A DNA stretch of 5,927 nt from Collinsella sp. (GTDB lineage: Bacteria; Actinomycetota; Coriobacteriia; Coriobacteriales; Coriobacteriaceae). Below, piece after piece: positions 4,822 through 5,927 of the stretch (position 1 is the stretch's first letter; each line of letters starts with the position of its first letter). The position numbers were made by a program, and so were the translations under genes. The notes under the pieces are model-generated. The model saw only the letters and a list, made by a program, of their open reading frames with translations. It ran no database searches and was not told the origin of the DNA. The stretch spans positions 1-5,927 of the forward strand of contig WGSR01000105.1 in assembly GCA_014871545.1 (NCBI GenBank), read 5' to 3'.

Positions 4822-5015
4822 AAAAGAAACCTCCTGTAAGGTTGCTCCGATAACGCCTGAGATTTTACCACGACATACCCGAGCATAAACGTTCGTTTGT
4901 TCACGAATACCATCCGATTGGACAAATTTTGACCGTTTGCCCCACAGAATCGACCCACTGGGGAAAATAGCTTGACGATTGAGCGGTCTTCGTGGTTCGA
5001 AAGACGGCTTCGAGC
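4822..5015 (-). promoter_or_regulatory. fba upstream region with candidate promoter
   Basis: No gene fits here. TAAAAT (4867-4862, five of six -10 matches) lies about 40 nt before the fba ATG, with a weak TTTATG about 16 nt upstream. Transcription would begin near 4855. Further upstream, 4920-4934 is an almost perfect 15-bp palindrome (GGACAAA-T-TTTGACC, one mismatch) that could be an operator. A 7-bp hairpin with one bulge at 4986-5005 follows the hydrolase stop codon but lacks a T-tract, so it is a poor terminator and some read-through into fba is possible. Confidence 0.4.
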
Positions 5016-5699
5016 CTACATCTGCATAAACGGGTTCTGCATAAGTTCGCGCGCCATCGTGGTCGAATCGCCATGGCCCGTCAAGCAAACGGTATCGGGC
5101 GGAAGCGTCTTGGCAAGTTTGGAAAGCGAGCGCATAATCGCCGCCTCGTCACCGCCGGAAAGATCGGTACGACCGTGGCTGCCCGGGAAAAGCGTGTCGC
5201 CCACAAAGGCGATGTTCCCCTGCTCGGTCGCGGCGAACAGGACGATGCCGCCCGGCGTATGCCCCGGCGTCTCGATCACCTGCAGGCAGACGTCGCCCAC
5301 CTCGATTGTATCGCCCTCGGCAAGCAAGCGCGTCGGCTCACCCGGATCGGGCGTCTCGATGCCCCACATGGCGCGCTGCTCCTCGATATTTGCGCGAGGT
5401 ACCGTCACGTCCTTAGCGCACAACTCATATAGTGCGCTGTCGCCAACGACAGCTCGAACCCCGGCAACCCCGCCAACATGGTCGGCATGACCGTGCGTGC
5501 AGACAGAGCCGAGTACGCGCACCTCGGGATGCGCGGTGCGGATATGCTCCACAAGACGCTCGCCCTCCCACGCCGGATCGACGATTAAGCACTCGTCATT
5601 CGAAATCACGGCGTAACTGTTGGTCTGAATCGGGCCGTTGACGAGCGCCTCAATCGAAGCCGCACCTCGGGGTGTCAGGTCCAAAGTCATATCGCCCAT
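5016..5699 (-). CDS. Metallo-beta-lactamase-fold hydrolase (glyoxalase II-like)
   Basis: This is a 227-residue metal-dependent hydrolase of the metallo-beta-lactamase fold. The metal-binding THGHADH lies at 68-74 (His69, His71, Asp73, His74), followed by PGHTPGG with His147, FVGDTLF with Asp168 and LTGHGDSTT with His209. Together these are a complete two-metal site. FPGSHGRTDL between Asp168 and His209 and the final GHG(D)STT are typical of the short glyoxalase II-like class (YcbL type). These bacteria are generally not thought to rely on glutathione, so the real substrate is uncertain. I chose the second ATG (5699-5697): GGAGG (5712-5708) is 8 nt before it but only 2 nt before the ATG at 5705, which would add two residues. 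It lies 88 nt after the rel-type gene. No signal peptide is visible. Confidence 0.9.
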   Translation of the reverse strand: MGDMTLDLTPRGAASIEALVNGPIQTNSYAVISNDECLIVDPAWEGERLVEHIRTAHPEVRVLGSVCTHGHADHVGGVAGVRAVVGDSALYELCAKDVTVPRANIEEQRAMWGIETPDPGEPTRLLAEGDTIEVGDVCLQVIETPGHTPGGIVLFAATEQGNIAFVGDTLFPGSHGRTDLSGGDEAAIMRSLSKLAKTLPPDTVCLTGHGDSTTMARELMQNPFMQM

Positions 5700-5720
5700 G
5701 CGCATACCCTCCTTCTAAAA

Positions 5721-5754
5721 TACGTTCGAGGCACCAAACGATGCCTCGAACGTA
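5721..5754 (-). terminator. Perfect 13-bp stem-loop between rel and the hydrolase gene
   Basis: TACGTTCGAGGCA (5721-5733) and TGCCTCGAACGTA (5742-5754) are perfect inverted repeats around an 8-nt loop. On the minus strand the stem is followed by TTTT only, and the SD of the hydrolase gene begins 8 nt after the stem (5712). It may be a partial terminator or attenuator after rel, an RNA-processing site, or a structure that modulates access to the SD. Confidence 0.65.
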
Positions 5755-5787
5755 ACCAATATCTATGATGCTGAGAGGCTCTCGCAC

Positions 5788-5927
5788 CTACACACGGCGC
5801 TTGAGCTGAGCTCCGCCTTCGCCGGGCATAAGACGGCGAGCGTCGTAGACCGAATCGACACTGCTGATGGAAGCCAGCAGCGGATCCAGACCACTCGCGT
5901 CCGAGATCTCGACCATAAAGCGCAGGG
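5788..5927 (-). CDS. rel: C-terminal ACT domain of a Rel-type (p)ppGpp synthetase/hydrolase (partial)
   Basis: Only the last 45 codons and the stop are inside the window; the gene enters from the right edge. The residues LRFMVEISDASGLDPLLASI, then SSVDSVYDARRLMPGEG and a basic tail ending KRRV, fit the last beta-alpha-beta part of the C-terminal ACT (RRM) domain of long RelA/SpoT proteins, where V(Y)D(A/V)RR is typical near the end. These enzymes make and degrade the stringent-response alarmone on ribosomes. The catalytic domains are outside the window, so whether this copy is bifunctional cannot be seen. Another ACT-ending protein is possible, but the pattern and the following metallo-hydrolase favour Rel. 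Confidence 0.75.
   Translation of the reverse strand, partial: LRFMVEISDASGLDPLLASISSVDSVYDARRLMPGEGGAQLKRRV

Noticed and set aside
4198..4839. Plus-strand open frame of 213 codons
   Set aside because: It is the exact antisense of fba; the codon pattern and conserved residues belong to the minus strand.
4822..5088. N-terminal extension of the Fba frame to an ATG at 5088
   Set aside because: The extension contains the SD and promoter of fba, overlaps the hydrolase gene and adds residues absent from the family.

Overview
The window reads as a chromosomal housekeeping segment of a GC-rich Gram-positive anaerobe. The best guess is Coriobacteriia (Collinsella or a close relative). This rests on the flavour of IF3, L35, L20 and Fba and on the Rel C-terminus, recognised from memory and not by a search. 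Every gene I can support lies on the minus strand, so the window is read from right to left.

Right to left: the last 45 codons of a Rel-type (p)ppGpp synthetase/hydrolase; a perfect 13-bp hairpin in the gap; a metallo-beta-lactamase-fold hydrolase of the glyoxalase II-like class; a class II fructose-bisphosphate aldolase (fba) with its own strong Shine-Dalgarno (SD) sequence and a very large stem-loop after it; a diverged ~90-nt direct repeat that copies one half of that stem-loop; a cytoplasmic transglutaminase-core protein with an intact Cys-His-Asp triad; tRNA-Leu(CAA) with a textbook terminator; a second copy of the tRNA 3' end plus terminator, 184 nt downstream, with a string of hairpins between the two copies; and the classical infC-rpmI-rplT operon (IF3, L35, L20) with a structured leader and a strong terminator. 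The leftmost ~340 bases have no convincing gene. They hold several hairpins around a boxA-like motif on the minus strand, which resembles an rRNA-operon leader leading off the left edge.

The most interesting points are regulatory. infC appears to start at AUA, placed 8 nt after a GGAGG, with no SD in front of the upstream in-frame ATG. This fits the known habit of infC to use a start codon that IF3 itself discriminates against. Directly upstream sits an intrinsic terminator competing with a long alternative stem, the layout of an L20-type attenuator. The tRNA-Leu 3' duplication begins exactly at the first base of the T-loop, as tRNA-targeted integration sites do, and may be the scar of a lost or very small element. 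I did not find a clearly novel multi-gene system here.
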